DNA of 64,000 bases from the NCBI GenBank assembly GCA_029255685.2, contig CM055313.2, forward strand, positions 29,446,579-29,510,578, read 5' to 3'. The position numbers and the translations under genes were made by a program. Below are positions 10,446 to 20,907 of the stretch, in pieces. The stretch comes from Silene conica. Taxonomy: Eukaryota > Streptophyta > Magnoliopsida > Caryophyllales > Caryophyllaceae. Under the pieces are notes generated by a model. That model ran no database searches, was not told where the DNA came from, and worked only from the letters and a program-made list of their open reading frames with translations. Every line of letters starts with the position of its first letter. Within the stretch, counting starts at the first letter, position 1.

Positions 10446-10691
10446 CTAGAAAAGCGTCGAGAAGTTAAGAGTTTCGACGCAAAAAAGTGTCGAGAAAGAC
10501 TGACACCTAAAGGCGTCGTGGCTCTTGATACCAAAAAGCGTCGCCATGGTCGACACAAAAAAGCTTCGAAAAATCCGGACGCCCCAAATCCTGACGCTTT
10601 TTGAAGCGTCGGGGAAAAAAAAACGCTGACGCTTTTAAGCGTCGAAAATAGACAAGAAAAGAGTCGAAAATAGGCGGGATGTGTTGTAGTG
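10446..10691 (+). repeat. CACTA 1 subterminal GCGTC repeats and right terminal inverted repeat
   Basis: About ten copies of AGCGTCG or its complement (CGACGC, GACGCTTTT) lie between 10451 and 10650 in both orientations. The terminal repeat occupies 10673-10691. Such arrays bind the element-encoded TNPA-type protein in En/Spm. The sequence family differs from CACTA 2, which uses TTGCAACA. Confidence 0.85.
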
Positions 10692-11448
10692 TTTTGAACT
10701 GAGGCTTCTTAACATTTAAGGGAGCCTTTGCCTTTCCCTTTCCCTTCCAATTAGCTTGTCTGACAAGGACGTCCTTCTTACCACTCCCACTCAACTTGAG
10801 ATCCTTCTCAGCTTGCACGAGCTGAGAGTGGAGCTCATGAAGACTTTTCTTCATGTCATTCATGTTATAATTCACCCTAAATTGGGTGAACCCATCTTGA
10901 AGAGAGTGTAAGATTCGGTCTACAATGATTGACTCCTCAATCTTGCAACCGAGAGACTCCAGAACTTCCACATTCTCAATCATCTTGAGGATGCGTGGGC
11001 TAACAGCTTGGCCCTTGGACAGTTTAGCTTCGAAGAAGCGGACTGCTGCGTCATATCTCATGATTCTCGGAGCTTGCGAGAATTCATTGGTAAGGGTGGT
11101 GAAAATCTTATTCGCACCTTGTGAAATGAAGCGGCGCTGCAAATTGCTTTCCATTGCATAAATAAGTACATTCTTAATCGCACCAGCTTCACGAACGAAC
11201 TCATCATATGCAGTTCGTTAGGCTCCAGTCCTAGCAGTTGGTTCAGCCGGTATTGGCTCAACCAAATACTTTAATTTACCGTCAGCAATGGCAGCATTCC
11301 GTAATGTTGCCTCCCAATCAGTAAAGTTACTCCGATCATTCTTAAGGCGGGAGTTCTGATTGTAGGAGACGTGGTCCATAAAAGAGTGTAACCACGACTC
11401 CCTGGTGAGGGTGGCGCTAGGGCCCAGAGTTGCATTTGGATCAGTCAT
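10692..11448 (-). pseudogene. Copia gag fragment, cut by CACTA 1
   Basis: On the minus strand the frame begins at Met 11448 (MTDPNATLGPSATLTRESW), shifts near 11220, and continues from 11154 through FSQAPRIMRYDAAVRFFEAKLSKG and ESIIVDRILHSLQDGFTQFRVN, motifs of the Copia gag (UBN2) domain. It is the same family as the intact 302-residue gag at 42346-43254 (DRVLHSLN, AQFRVNFN). It stops at 10692, before the CCHC knuckle, where CACTA 1 begins; the last ~60 codons of the longest frame read into the CACTA terminus and are not gag. If the target duplication is 3 bp it would be TTT, but the other side is not visible. Confidence 0.85.
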
Positions 11449-12080
11449 TTTAAAAGGCAGATATTAAATGATCTACAAATGAGAAAATAAATAAACATGA
11501 GAAATCATTGAATTTAAAATCTTTTTAAACAAAGATATACAACATAATATAATCGATCTCACTCAAAGAATTATATAATGTATCCCAAGACCCAAATCCC
11601 GATTTGGTGAGTTAACCCTTTAACTGGTTCTACATTAGAACTCTCAGTCGACAAATTTCTTAAATTTATCTATTAGTCCATAATGATTTCAATATCTTGA
11701 TTGAATCATTGTGTTGAGTTCAACTAGGTCACAACACACTACTTACCCGAGGTAGAAGGGGTCTATATGGAGATAACAACAGGTCCTATATGCCCACCGA
11801 CGAACAAGGGATTCATAGTTGTTTGATCTAGAAAGGCTAAAGTTTCAATTTTATAAGAGTGAGATCCCATCACTATCTTAAACTCATTTAAGTGAACTAT
11901 TTGATATGAGTAGGAATGAGTGATGGCAAAATAAAACATCATATGCCAAAATGCAAAATAATCTACATGAGTCATTTTTACATGCATATAGGTGGTTTAG
12001 TTTTGGCAGAATATAATGATATGCAACATTCAAGCAATAAAGAGAAGAACGTAAAACATTAAAATCCAAGTGTGGCTTAT
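11449..12080 (-). other. Untranslated leader of the Copia fragment
   Basis: Noncoding. Phrases at 11583-11660 (atcccaagacccaaat, aactggttctacattagaactctc) match the leader of Copia-2 at about 43390-43500, which also lies just upstream of a gag. The primer site and LTR are not reached, because Athila C starts at 12081. Confidence 0.7.
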
Positions 12081-12351
12081 TGATGCGTGTCTATTTTACG
12101 ATGTTTTACATCTATTTTTACACGCATTTTGTCGCTCATTTACTATGTCTTAGCCTTTATTTCCCAACGATTGTCTATTTTCGTGTTTTATGCTCTTTTG
12201 CAGACTTACGCGGAAAAGAGACAGTTTTATACCAAATTTATGCCCTCAGGATTTCTCATAGCCAAGGAACGATGGAAAGTCAACTCAAAGCGCGACCCAA
12301 GTACCACAAAGTCAAACCAAGGCGAAATCAAGAAAATCCTACAGGAAAAGA

Positions 12352-12463
12352 GGTCGACCGACCTACTTCATGGGTCGGCCGACCAAGCCTCTGTTACGGG
12401 AAGTCCAGAAATCTCTGAAGCCCGACAACAGGTCGACCGACCTACAATATAGGTCGACCGACC
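12352..12463. repeat. Pair of 12-9-12 modules in the Athila C 5' LTR
   Basis: 12352-12384 (GGTCGACCGACC / GGTCGGCCGACC) and 12431-12463 (GGTCGACCGACC twice). They start 79 bp apart. The first begins 271 bp from the LTR start, the same offset as in the 3' LTR copy (17891) and one base from that in Athila D (270). Confidence 0.92.
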
Positions 12464-12979
12464 TCTGTGCGGACCCAGAAGCTTTCCGAAAGCCCATTGA
12501 AGTGTTGGAGTCATTAGGAAACCCTAATTTTCCGCTTATTTAAGCAAATTACGGGATTAGGGTTTGGTATTCAGTTTTTAATCTAGTTTTCTATCGTAGA
12601 GTTACAATCCAGTTTTAGCTTTAATCTTTCAATAATCATCAAACTCTTTTCTTTAGTTTTTATACATTGTTCATCATCAATCCTTCAACAATAATCAATA
12701 AAGGTTCGTTCTTTTCTGCCTTAATCCTTATTTCCGGTAATTCCTCTCTTAATTTCTGTTTTATTATTGTTAGATTAGAATTATTATATCCGGTTAAGTT
12801 AGAATCCCAAAGCCTTTATTATTATTGCATGTTTGATTGATGTTCTTTATGATTTCCATGTTTATTCCTGTTTTTATTATTGTTTCAATAGTTATGAGTA
12901 GCTAATTTCATATGTTAGGATGTAGGGAATGAATATGCATAGGTAGTATAATTCTCGAATCGACGTATTGCAGGCAGGA

Positions 12980-13012
12980 GGTCGGCCGACCGGGGTAGTT
13001 GGTCGGTCGACC
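12980..13012. repeat. Single 12-9-12 module in the Athila C 5' LTR
   Basis: GGTCGGCCGACC, 9 bases (ggggtagtt), GGTCGGTCGACC. Athila D has two modules at the corresponding LTR position (21791-21864). Confidence 0.9.
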
Positions 13013-13611
13013 GACTCGTGTTTGAATTCTGTTTCGCTTTAATTTGTAGACTATAATAACCTACAATGAGACCAAAAGGTGATTTGTAGGATGTTAGTAG
13101 TGACCTACCCAAGATTGAGAGATTCGGGAAGGGCATTGGTTTACATCTTAAGATGACTAGGTTACTTAAGACTGAAAGGTATGTGACCTAGATTTTAGGA
13201 ATCACCCTTATTGTTGACACCCAATAATTGTGAGACCGAGGAACTAATAGCATAGGCCGAAAGGAGCTATTAGGTACCATAGACCGAAAGGATATGTTAC
13301 ACCCCTTACGCGACTGCAGTATATGTTGACTTAAGATTTATACTATCTTAACTATTTATTACCCAATCATCCTAGCATCTCTTTTATCATAGTTTATTCT
13401 TATCTTTATTTACTTGTTTTATTTTCATACTTGTTTCTAGACTTAGTAACAATCAATAAAACCCCCTCTCTATTGTTACTTAATAGATTAAAAATTAGCA
13501 AACATAATTAACCTTGTCTCTCTGCGGTTCGACCCTTACTATCACTATCTATAGTTTTAGTTTGGTTTATAAATCTTATCTTTGACACCCACAACGACGG
13601 GTATCAAATTT

Positions 13612-13629
13612 TGGCGCCGTTGCCGGGGA
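13612..13629 (+). promoter_or_regulatory. tRNA-Asp primer binding site, Athila C
   Basis: TGGCGCCGTTGCCGGGGA, five bases after the LTR end, is complementary to the 3' end of plant tRNA-Asp, the primer known for Athila elements. The same site is at 22462-22479 in Athila D. Confidence 0.9.
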
Positions 13630-13791
13630 GACGGTATAATTTTGTTTGCTTTATTTTAAATTTATTTTCTTGTCTCAAGGAACTTTGGTTCCTTGAGACC
13701 GTTGCTTACTTTGCTTCTAGTTTTGCCTGTGCAGAGTTAGAAGTAAGATTTTTTTGAGAGGAAGGCTTGAGTACTCTCAGTTCTTGCAATC

Positions 13792-15431
13792 ATGCCTACT
13801 ATTTCTGATAATCTTCAGCCAACGGCACACCACCTTCCACAAGGATTTACTCTCCCTTTTGAAATTCGTCTTTCCTATATCGAATTGGTGGAGCAAAGTC
13901 AGTTTGCCGGTCTACCGGATGAGTATCCTTGGAAGCATTTGGAGCTATTTACGGATTATTGTTTTTCCATACCCGTACCGGCTGGAGTGACGCAAGATTA
14001 AGTTAAGGAGAAGTTGTTTCTTTTCTCCTTGAAAGATTCTGCGCGTCAATGGATTCGCTACCTTGATAAGGTAGTAGCTAGAGTTACAGACTGGACATCT
14101 CTAGCATTGGCTTTCTTCAAACAGTACATTTCACCGGCGAAAACCAATGCTTTTAGAGTTCAAATTTCAAATTTCCAGCAAGGACCCGATGAGAAATTCA
14201 TGAAGCGTGGGCCCGTTTTAAGAAGTTGGTTCGATCCGTTCCTCACCACGGCTTTGAGGAGTGGTACCTTTGCAACCAATTCTATAACTCCCTGTATGAT
14301 GACTACAGAGTCATCCTTGATTCGGCTGCAAATGGTAGATTTCAAAACAATGTAGCTTATGATAAGGGTTGGGACATTATTGAGGAAATGGCGGTTCATA
14401 GAGCTGAAAATGGGAATTCACGTGGGAATTCACCGAAAACAAGTGTTGAAACAAGTCATGTTGCAGCACTTGAAGCGTCTATTAACCCCCATTTCGGAAA
14501 ACTTGAAAATATTCCCGTTCATGAAACAAATGAGGCTTCGGAGTTGAGAACAACTTTCCAAACCCTCATGACTCAAATGCTAGAAATGAAAAAGGCTCAA
14601 GCTGCATCTTTGAAGAACATTAAAAGCCAAATAGCAATCTTAGCTGCTAATCGGATTGCCAACTCTCCGAGCAAATGTGAGAGTCCCGTAGAGACGATCG
14701 ATGCCATTAATCTCCAAAGCGGTCTCTCCCATGATGGATCGGGAAGCCAAGAGAAAGAGTTGGAAAAGGTTGAAAAGTCTACCGAAGTTCATGATGCAGT
14801 AGCTGAATTCGTCCCCAGTGACGAAGGTCGACCGACCGATGATTATGGTCGATCGACCACGATACCTGATGGTCCTCCAATCTCTGACAGACAGAAGTTT
14901 TATGAACGGAGCTCGATCGGTCGACCGACCAGTATACCCGGTTGACCGACCGCGTTACCTGAACAGACTGTGGATTCGCCTCCTGAGTTACCTGACTCTT
15001 CTCTCATCAATGACTCGACGGAGATTCTGAAGTTAAAGGAGCCAAAGATTGCTGATTCTGCGACAAGCATTGCGGTCCCGTATCCGGGTCATTTGGAGAA
15101 AATGAAGTTGGAGCATCAGTTCGGAAAAATCTTGAAGATCGTCAATGGCCTTGAGCTTGAGAGAAAATTGGAGGACCATGCTGTTATTTCTGTTGCTACC
15201 GGTCATGGTAAAGAGGGCATAGGAGATCCTGGTGATAATAGTGAGACAAAATTGGTTCAAGTTGCTGAACGAGATAGCCCGGGCAAAGTAAAGAAGCGTT
15301 TCATAGCTTATGCAACACCAGATACCCTTCCTCCTGCTAGGCCTGTTGTCTGGAAGGCCAGAGTAGCAGTCCATACTGTTGAAAGGACCTCTTTTAGCCA
15401 AGTGCCTTACTTTGGGGTATCTTGGTGCTGA
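13792..15431 (+). pseudogene. Athila C gag, broken
   Basis: From Met 13792 (MPTISDNLQ) the frame runs through a Retrotrans_gag-type region: YIELVEQSQFAGLPDEYPWKHLELFTDYC, FLFSLKDSARQWI, and in another frame VPHHGFEEWYLCNQFYNSLYDDYR. Breaks: an in-frame TAA at 13999-14001, and a frameshift near 14195-14200 after which the frame is open from 14226 to 14945. No CCHC knuckle is visible, whereas Athila D keeps one. Two GGTCGACC modules (14826-14951) lie near the end of this frame. A further frame (14970-15431) contains YPGHLEKMKLEHQFGKILK, which resembles the gag-protease linker of Athila. The protease itself is missing. Homologous residue by residue to the better preserved gag at 22578-24155. Confidence 0.82.
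14826..14951. repeat. Pair of 12-9-12 modules at the Athila C gag end
   Basis: 14826-14858 (GGTCGACCGACC / GGTCGATCGACC) and 14919-14951 (GGTCGACCGACC / GGTTGACCGACC), starts 93 bp apart. Each module is 33 bp, so it adds whole codons (GRPTDDYGRST in the open frame). Athila D has its pair at the same place, just after the gag stop (24170-24274). Confidence 0.88.
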
Positions 15432-15665
15432 GTCGTAGTGCTAGTCAAGTGTTCTATTTCGGTTTTTGTTGGACTATTTTTTTTCGCTCTTGCTTTTAGA
15501 CTTAGACTCTTTTTACTTTTTGTTGCTTTGTTTTTATAGACTTGGTAGTTCTGGTTTTTCGCGCATGTTTTGGGCGCATATATACTGTATTTCAGGTTTG
15601 GGGAAGATTAACTTGGTTGATACAAGTTACTTCCGAAGAAAAGAAAGCTACTGTACAGGAAACTA

Positions 15666-15770
15666 GGTCGGCCGACCTCGACACTCAGTCGGTCGACCAG
15701 ACCCCTGTGTTCCAGCATCATTATGGGACTGGCAGATGGTCAGTCGACCAGGGGGAACGGTCTACCGACC
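15666..15770. repeat. Pair of 12-9-12 modules, Athila C 3' region
   Basis: 15666-15698 (GGTCGGCCGACC / AGTCGGTCGACC) and 15738-15770 (GGTCAGTCGACC / GGTCTACCGACC). The second is degenerate in sequence but keeps the 9-base spacer and the 72-bp start spacing. Athila D has the equivalent pair at 25671 and 25743, also 72 bp apart. Confidence 0.85.
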
Positions 15771-16117
15771 TGCTCTCCTGTACAGACGCCTCAAGATGCT
15801 TTGGGAAGCGTGCAAACGTCATAATGGAGTTCTTTTCCCTTTCCTTTCCTTTATGCTTCCACCTTTTCTTCTTCTATTCAAACCTTCAATACATTATATA
15901 TCACCCAAAACACATTTAATATCCGAAAAAGGTCTTTCTTTGTTTAACATCTTAGGTACTTGGAGTGGCACTGTTGGCCACCAAAACCTCCCAGCTTACA
16001 CTGGTTTGGGGAGGTTTTTCTCATGCGCTTGATAACCCAGTGAGTTCTTTCCAATTTTCCTTGTTTTTTTTCCTTGCATTATTTCTTTAATTTTATGAAA
16101 CCTTTACTTAGGCTAAT

Positions 16118-16137
16118 GCACAATGGGGACATTGTGC
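16118..16137 (+). promoter_or_regulatory. Hairpin GCACAATG-GGGA-CATTGTGC before the polypurine-like tract
   Basis: A perfect 8-bp stem with loop GGGA, followed at once by GGTTGGTTTGGGGAAT. The same stem is at 149-168 in Athila A with loop CCCC on the plus strand (GGGG in the sense of that element). Its retention in a noncoding region of two copies suggests a role in the RNA or in reverse transcription. Confidence 0.5.
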
Positions 16138-16811
16138 AGGTTGGTTTGGGGAATGGTTTCGTGTCACATGCATTGTTCCAATATTTTTTTGCCGCACGTT
16201 TATTGCATTTCCGTATTGCATTGTTCTTTTCTTTATTTTCCTTGCATATATAAAAAAAATCCAAAAACAAAAATAGAAAAATTACAAAAAATTCCAAAAA
16301 AATGCACGTTTATTTTAGCATATAGGTCGAGTCGGAACGAGAGTATTTCAAGGATAATCTTTGCTATCTTACATGTTTATGCCTTTACTTTGTCTTGTCA
16401 ACTTGTTTTAGTATGAGAGTCTTTTGCATATCTACGAGTTTTTTTGTCAATTTGTATATCTTAAGACTTGACTTTTACCTTGGCGACCTACTATACATTC
16501 CGAGTTTTTAGAGTTTATTTCCTGGTTTCATTCTTAAACCAGTTGTCTAGGATGTGAGTAGTACTCCCCTTGGAACATGTTACATCAATATGCATAAACA
16601 TGAACTTGAATTGCTATCTTGTTTTACTATCTTGTTTTGTGAGTTTCGGTACGTGCATTTTGGATCCTTTTTCTCTGATTTACCCATAAGCTTCACATGG
16701 CCAAAATTGCCCTTTTATTCCCCAAAACTACATCCCATACTTAGCCCACCCTTCCAAGCTAGTATTTGTGGTCTTTGGTATATTCTTTGAGGCATCTTGG
16801 TTTTTACGCTA

Positions 16812-16911
16812 TCCTAAGCAAAAAGAGGAAAGAAAGAAAGAAAAGAAAAGAAAAAGAACAGAAAAAACAACTCAGAAAGAAAAGAAAGAAAAAACGAAAC
16901 GGAAAAAAATC
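16812..16911. repeat. Purine-rich (GAAA)n-like simple repeat
   Basis: About 100 bp almost purely A and G (gaaagaaagaaaagaaaa pattern) with few interruptions. It is followed directly by the module at 16930-16962 (AGTCGACCGACC / GGTCGGTCGACC). Confidence 0.8.
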
Positions 16912-16929
16912 AAAATATACAGCATAGTC

Positions 16930-16962
16930 AGTCGACCGACCACCATCATAGGTCGGTCGACC
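16930..16962. repeat. Single 12-9-12 module, Athila C 3' region
   Basis: AGTCGACCGACC, 9 bases (accatcata), GGTCGGTCGACC. The arms are inverted, so 11 of 12 bases can pair in a hairpin. Confidence 0.88.
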
Positions 16963-17619
16963 AACTGACAGGGACAGAAACTCAAAAATTCGTTCTGAAA
17001 TCCCTTTCTTTTACATGTTATTACTCCCGTTCTTCATTCAAAACATTTGGGAGTACATTCTTTTATATAATGTGAGAGTTGTGCTACAAAAAGAGCACTT
17101 TCTTAATGTCAAAAGTCGTGAAATATGTTGATGGGAACCGGTTTTACTAGCTTGGCTACTAACCCCACAAATCCAAAAACATCTTAACCACTTTTTACCT
17201 TTCACCTCACATATCTTTCATTGCCTCAATTGCATGTATCCGAGTCACTTGATGAGTGTCTTTATACATAGTTGTAGAATTCTTGTTCATGTTAGATTGC
17301 AGGCATGTTTTCATGGGTCGCAGTTAGGTGAGTGTCATTACAATAAACTTCTTTCTATCTTATACATATACTCACCCTTTGCTTCATGAGTGTCTCGAGC
17401 GTACCGCGAGAGTCCATGGTATAAAGTCTCTATAGTCTCTAGTTTTGCAAAATTTGACGACATCATAACTCGTTTGCATGATTTGAATACTTTCTCAGTT
17501 TGTACTTAGCATTGGTTTAGACTTACATGTAAATTTCGCTCTGAGATTGAAATCGTTCCATTAGTTAAAATTGAGTCTATTTCTTGCTTGAGGGCAAGCA
17601 AGGTTTGGTTTGGGGAATT

Positions 17620-18437
17620 TGATGCGTGTCTATTTTACGATGTTTTACATCTATTTTTACACGCATTTTGTCGCTCATTTACTATGTTTTAGCCTTTATT
17701 TCCCAACGATTGTCTATTTTCGTGTTTTATGCTCTATTGCAGACTTACGCGGAAAAGAGACAGTTTTATACCAAATTTATGTCCTCGGGATTTTTCATAG
17801 CCAAGAAACGATGGAAAGACAACTCAAAGCGCGACCCAAGTACCACAAAGTCAAACCAAGGCGAAATCAAGGAAATCCTACAGGAAAAGAGGTCGACCGA
17901 CCTACTTCATAGGTCGGCCGACCAAGCCTCTGTTACGGGAAGTCCAGAAATCTCTGAAGCCCGACAACAGGTCGACCGACCTACAATATAGGTCGACCGA
18001 CCTCTGTGCGGACCCAGAAGCTTTCCGAAAGCCCGTTGAAGTGTTGGAGTCATTAGGAAACTCTAATTTTCCGCCTATTTAAGCAAATTACGGGATTAGG
18101 GTTTGGTATTCAGTTTTTAATCTAGTTTTCTATCGTAGAGTTACAATCCAGTTTTAGCTTTAATCTATCAATAATCATCAAACTCTTTTCTTTAGTTTTT
18201 ATACATTGTTCATCATCAATCCTTCAACAATAATCAATAAAAGTTAGTTCTTTTCTGCCTTAATTCTTATTTCCGGTAATTCCTCTCTTAATTTCTGTTT
18301 TATTATTGTTAGTTTAGAATTATTATACCCGGTTAAGTTAGAAACCCAAACCCTTTATTATTATTGCATATTTAGATTGATGTTCTTTATGATTTCCATG
18401 TTTATTCCTGTTTTTATTATTGTTTCAATAGTTATGA
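17620..18437 (+). repeat. 3' LTR of Athila C, first 818 bp
   Basis: Starts TGATGCGTGTCTATTTTACG directly after the polypurine tract and follows the 5' LTR closely, including modules at 17891-17923 and 17970-18002. It breaks off at GTTATGA where TGTAATACCCC begins. Confidence 0.9.
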
Positions 18438-18892
18438 TGTAATACCCCGTATTTTAGACTCGGTCAACGAAAGTCAAACCGTGTTTTATACAAGTATTTC
18501 AAATGGAATGTTCATAAAGTATTTTACAGAAACTGTTATTATTTTATATCGTATTCGTACGATTATTTCGTATTTCATAATCATTTTATATTTGACGATT
18601 ATTTCTTAAAATGACACTTCATTCGTATTTCTATAATTTTGATAATATATTTATAATTAAATATAGTTCCTATTTTCAATTAATTTCTCACTTATACTTG
18701 TTTTATTATTTAAACCGTAATTATACTTAAACTTAATTTTTATATATTCTTATGTAAATACTAATAATTTTATATTCTTATAATTAATTTAATTAATATT
18801 TACATAGTTTAATTAATATAACTAATTATATGTCTCGTTAATTTTATGATTTCGAGTCGGAGGCAGAGTATAAGTCTTTGAGGAGCGTGTTA
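18438..18892 (+). repeat. LARD-A 5' LTR, truncated
   Basis: 455 bp, nearly identical to 20059-20513 by eye. It ends abruptly after GAGGAGCGTGTT, where the 3' LTR continues GGGTTTGGGCCC and this copy continues ATATAACCATG. Confidence 0.88.
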
Positions 18893-20058
18893 TATAACCA
18901 TGTAATATTCTGATATGACGTTAGTAGCATGATTGTTGAAGTGGTAAAGTTTTAAGTATAAAGTTTAATCAAATATGAACTCTGTTATATAACCATGTAA
19001 TATTATGATATGACGTTAGTAGCATGAACAGTAGGCATATGATAGGAATATGAGCTTTATTATATGATAGTATAACCTTACTTACTTTGCTTTTGGGTGA
19101 GTTTTATATAAAGTTGGTTTTTTTTTATTTTTTTATTTTTTTATTTTTTTATTTTTTTTACCGACGCTGTTGTTATGCCACAAGGTGAATTACGTATTGT
19201 TATGATTAAATCTGATTACTATATATTGAATTAGTAATTTGGTTGACATGCGAATTGTGGGAATGCTAGATTTGTTTTTGATCTGTAACTTGTAAAATCG
19301 TCAGTGATTTGTGTCTATAAATTGCCTTTAATTACAACTGCATCATTTTGAAAGTTCAAAATGTTTCGAGGTGATAATCCATGATAAAGCTGATGTTTGA
19401 TGATTATGGTAATGATTTTTGCAACGTGACAGAATCTGTAGCTACATGTTGATGAAATCTTACCTAATGTCATTTTCTCTTATGTGCATAGACAACAGTT
19501 TTGCCTCCATAATTTGAGTATGAGCATGAGATGTTTTAATTTGGCAAGTGTGAACCACGAGTTAGCTGATTGTCTACCTCGATGTAAAGGTGTTAATTTT
19601 GTGTCAGATGCTAGTTGCCCAGTATAGAGCACTTAACTTATCAAATAATTTGTGACTATTGATTCGGTGATCTCCTTGAGCAATGAATGTGAAATTTTAT
19701 AATGGGGTTACGGGGACGTAACCATGCTTTAAGGAGGATAGGATTGTAAAATCTTAAAGGTTTATGTTATGACTAGTTGTTATAGCATGTAAAATTTGTA
19801 TGTCGTGACTGTTTGAATATATTTGATAATCCCGTTTACTTCTTTTAAGCATTATATTGTGATTTGTGAAGTATCCTTTAATTTGGTTATGCGTTAAAAC
19901 TTTGGGGACAAAGTTTTCTTAACGAGGATAGAATGTAACACTTCGCGTTTTGCAACCTATATAAGTGCTACTTGTGACCGTTCCATGCTTGTTATGCGTT
20001 TCGTTACCGTTACGGGTTGGCGAACTTCGGGACGAAGTTCATTTTAAGGAGGGAAGAC
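18893..20058 (+). other. LARD-A internal region with three hairpin-polypurine units
   Basis: No gene. A ~45-bp phrase (ataaccatgtaatatt and following gatatgacgttagtagcatga) occurs twice, at 18895 and 18986. A TTTTTTTA repeat spans 19119-19160. Three units follow in order, each a perfect or near-perfect hairpin with a GGA or GGGA loop, then a TTAAGGAGG-like tract, then TGTAA: hairpins at 19706-19723, 19896-19917 and 20022-20040. Only the last adjoins an LTR. Confidence 0.75.
19119..19160. repeat. (TTTTTTTA)n simple repeat
   Basis: Four to five near-perfect T7A units within the LARD-A internal region. Confidence 0.85.
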
Positions 20059-20907
20059 TGTAATACCCCGTATTTTAGACTCGGTCAACGAAAGTCAAAC
20101 CGTGTTTTATACAAGTATTTCAAATGGAATGTTCATAAAGTATTTTACAGAAACTGTTATTATTTTATATCGTATTCGTACGATTATTTCGTATTTCATA
20201 ATCATTTTATATTTGACGATTATTTCTTAAAATGACACTTCATTCGTATTTCTATAATTTTGATAATATATTTATAATTAAATATAGTTCCTATTTTATA
20301 TTAATTTCTCACTTATACTTGTTTTATTGTTTAAACCGTAATTATACTTAAACTTAATTTTTATATATTCTTACGTAAATACTAATAATTTTATATTCTT
20401 ATAATTAATTTAATTAATATTTACATAGTTTAATTAATATAACTAATTAGATGTCTCGATAATTTTATGATTTCGAGTCGGAAGCGGAGTATAAATCTTT
20501 GAGGAGCGTGTTGGGTTTGGGCCCGACAAGGCTATGTGATTCAATTAAGTATGCAGACCCTAATACTTCAACATATTACCAAAATATTACCTCAGACCTA
20601 TACATCGACTTGTACTCCAACAAAAAACCCTAATCAACTCCACCTTCTGATCTGCCTCCACATCTCGTATAGACCCTATCCACCACCAACCTCCTCTACC
20701 ACCGCAACCCTACCTAAAGTCGACCATGACACTATGAGTTGATGGAGAAAAACGCAGCAATAACAACGCAAAAATGCGTGATCTTACTTGCACCGCGTCA
20801 AGTTCGTAAGTAATTTATAATACCTTTGTTATATCTAAGCTTTATTGTTATACGTGATCCCTATAATATGAATAACATGTTTTTCATCTTTAGACTGTCA
20901 TAGGACC
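20059..20907 (+). repeat. LARD-A 3' LTR, truncated
   Basis: Starts TGTAATACCCCG right after AAGGAGGGAAGAC, the polypurine tract. It is cut at GGACC/TGATGCG by Athila D. The expected remainder of roughly 1.9 kb (judging from the 2.7-2.8-kb relatives) is absent from the window. Confidence 0.85.

Larger units (their letters stand above)
7301..10691 (+). mobile_element. CACTA element 1, right-hand portion
   Basis: The right boundary is clear. The sequence ends GGCGGGATGTGTTGTAGTG at 10691, whose complement starts CACTACAACA, a CACTA-type terminal inverted repeat. It is preceded by 200 bp of GCGTC-type subterminal repeats. It abuts a Copia gag that is broken at this point. The left terminus was not found, so the left limit (7301, the end of Athila B) is only where recognisable Athila sequence stops; part of 7301-9000 could be other DNA. 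No transposase is recognisable. The stretch is AT-rich with many stops, except for an exon-like segment at 9452-9590. Short ORFs at 7884-8123 and 10049-10300 have no recognisable motif. Confidence 0.7.
12081..13606 (+). repeat. 5' LTR of Athila C
   Basis: 1526 bp, TGATGCGTGTCT to ACGACGGGTATCA. The start is repeated at 17620 and, more diverged, at 20908. It contains module pairs at 12352-12463 and one module at 12980-13012. The first 817 bp match the 3' LTR closely by eye, with scattered substitutions. No coding sequence: the two overlapping frames at 12080-12452 are repeated in the 3' LTR and are LTR shadows. Confidence 0.92.
15432..17619 (+). other. Athila C 3' noncoding region and polypurine tract
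   Basis: About 2.2 kb with no supported gene. It holds three modules, a 10-bp-stem inverted repeat (AAAACCTCCC at 15983-15992 with GGGAGGTTTT at 16009-16018), a perfect 8-bp-stem hairpin with GGGA loop at 16118-16137, several GGTTTGGGGA strings, a purine tract, and at 17608-17619 the polypurine-like GTTTGGGGAAT bordering the 3' LTR. It aligns in part with the end of Athila D (25536-25763), including a shared GGGCGCATAT phrase. Confidence 0.75.
12081..18437 (+). mobile_element. Athila-like element C, gag only, 3' LTR interrupted
   Basis: 5' LTR 12081-13606, tRNA-Asp primer site 13612-13629, degenerate gag 13792 to about 15431, 2.2-kb noncoding 3' region, polypurine tract just before 17620, and the first 818 bp of the 3' LTR (17620-18437). 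No RT, RNase H or integrase is present. The 3' LTR is cut at TATGA/TGTAATACC by the next element. The continuation (gtagctaatttc in the 5' LTR, about 12898) is not found again in the window, so it presumably lies beyond the right edge. The left flank is CTTAT at 12076-12080; its partner is also unseen. Confidence 0.85.
18438..20907 (+). mobile_element. Non-coding LTR element (LARD-A), internally deleted
   Basis: LTR start TGTAATACCCCGTATTTTAG at 18438, repeated at 20059. After 455 bp the 5' LTR jumps (18892/18893) straight into the internal region, so the rest of the 5' LTR, the primer site and the front of the internal region are deleted. The internal part (18893-20058) is homologous to the complement of LARD-B 55404-56760. 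It codes for nothing recognisable. The 3' LTR (20059-20907) is cut after 849 bp by the LTR of Athila D. The LTR starts and the AAGGAGGGAAGAC polypurine tract resemble the ends of Ty3/gypsy chromovirus-type elements; that lineage call is an inference. Confidence 0.8.

Noticed and set aside
10507-10691. C-terminal 60 codons of the gag frame 10507-11154
   Set aside because: This part is the CACTA 1 terminus, read in phase by chance.
20017-20235. 72-codon frame starting MANFGTKFILRRED
   Set aside because: It begins in the hairpin-polypurine unit and runs into the LARD LTR; it is the LTR border, not a gene.
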